A stretch of 64,000 bases of DNA from Ancylostoma caninum (lineage: Eukaryota > Nematoda > Chromadorea > Rhabditida > Ancylostomatidae): NCBI GenBank assembly GCA_037903475.1, contig JBAJFG010000492.1:868001-932000 (forward strand), read 5' to 3'. Within the stretch, counting starts at the first letter, position 1. Every line of letters begins with the position of its first letter. Shown in pieces: positions 63,986-64,000 of the stretch. The position numbers and the translations under genes were made by a program. Under the pieces are notes generated by a model, which was not told the DNA's origin, searched no databases, and saw nothing but the letters and a program-made list of their open reading frames with translations.

Positions 63986-64000
63986 CTAACTATGGTGATT

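Noticed and set aside
1..64000. CRISPR array, rRNA gene, or spliced-leader gene
   Set aside because: No regularly spaced short direct repeats, rRNA core segments or spliced-leader-like transcript sequence were seen.

Overview
The window looks like gene-poor, repeat-rich nuclear DNA of a nematode, most likely a strongylid such as a hookworm. That is inference from four things: short GT-AG introns, a PAN/apple-domain gene split into small exons, RTE-type LINEs, mariner and Penelope-like retroelements, and dense MITEs sharing a TTAAAGGCAGCACCCACG end. Coding DNA is a small fraction, and no prokaryotic signal, rRNA gene or CRISPR array is visible.

The left half (0-31 kb) is mostly mobile DNA. 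A pair of about 0.91-kb hAT-type elements (1.24-2.15 and 24.11-25.02 kb) and a distinct third hAT-type element (17.29-18.50 kb) each have 8-bp target duplications. An RTE LINE tail at 6.2-7.3 kb is split by a TTAA-flanked hairpin MITE and followed by a second LINE tail. A decayed RTE reverse transcriptase lies at 12.9-14.8 kb and abuts a Penelope-like remnant (15.0-16.0 kb). A compact Penelope remnant with an inverted 5' repeat lies at 30.27-30.99 kb. Coding signal here is limited to short candidates: a terminal exon at 8.65 kb, a signal-peptide ORF at 20.4-20.7 kb, and coding-like stretches at 27.7-29.0 kb.

The middle (31-47 kb) holds three more TTAA elements, a TA-type MITE, and a few unrecognised ORFs of low confidence.

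The right part (47-61 kb) contains the best host gene signal, all on the minus strand. Phase-compatible exons encode a C-terminal PAN/apple domain (49.3 to 47.44 kb) preceded by a threonine tract. A second PAN domain lies at 58.84-58.59 kb, and between them exons at 55.4-54.2 kb encode a basic Thr/Pro-containing linker. I infer one long secreted or cuticle-type protein, though two adjacent genes cannot be excluded. A Tc-like element (52.6-53.6 kb), a TTAA element (56.9-57.6 kb) and a dead mariner (59.3-59.9 kb) sit in its introns or flanks. A composite TTAA element with internal tandem repeats (60.97-62.41 kb), a Penelope end and a second dead mariner (63.4-64.0 kb) close the window.
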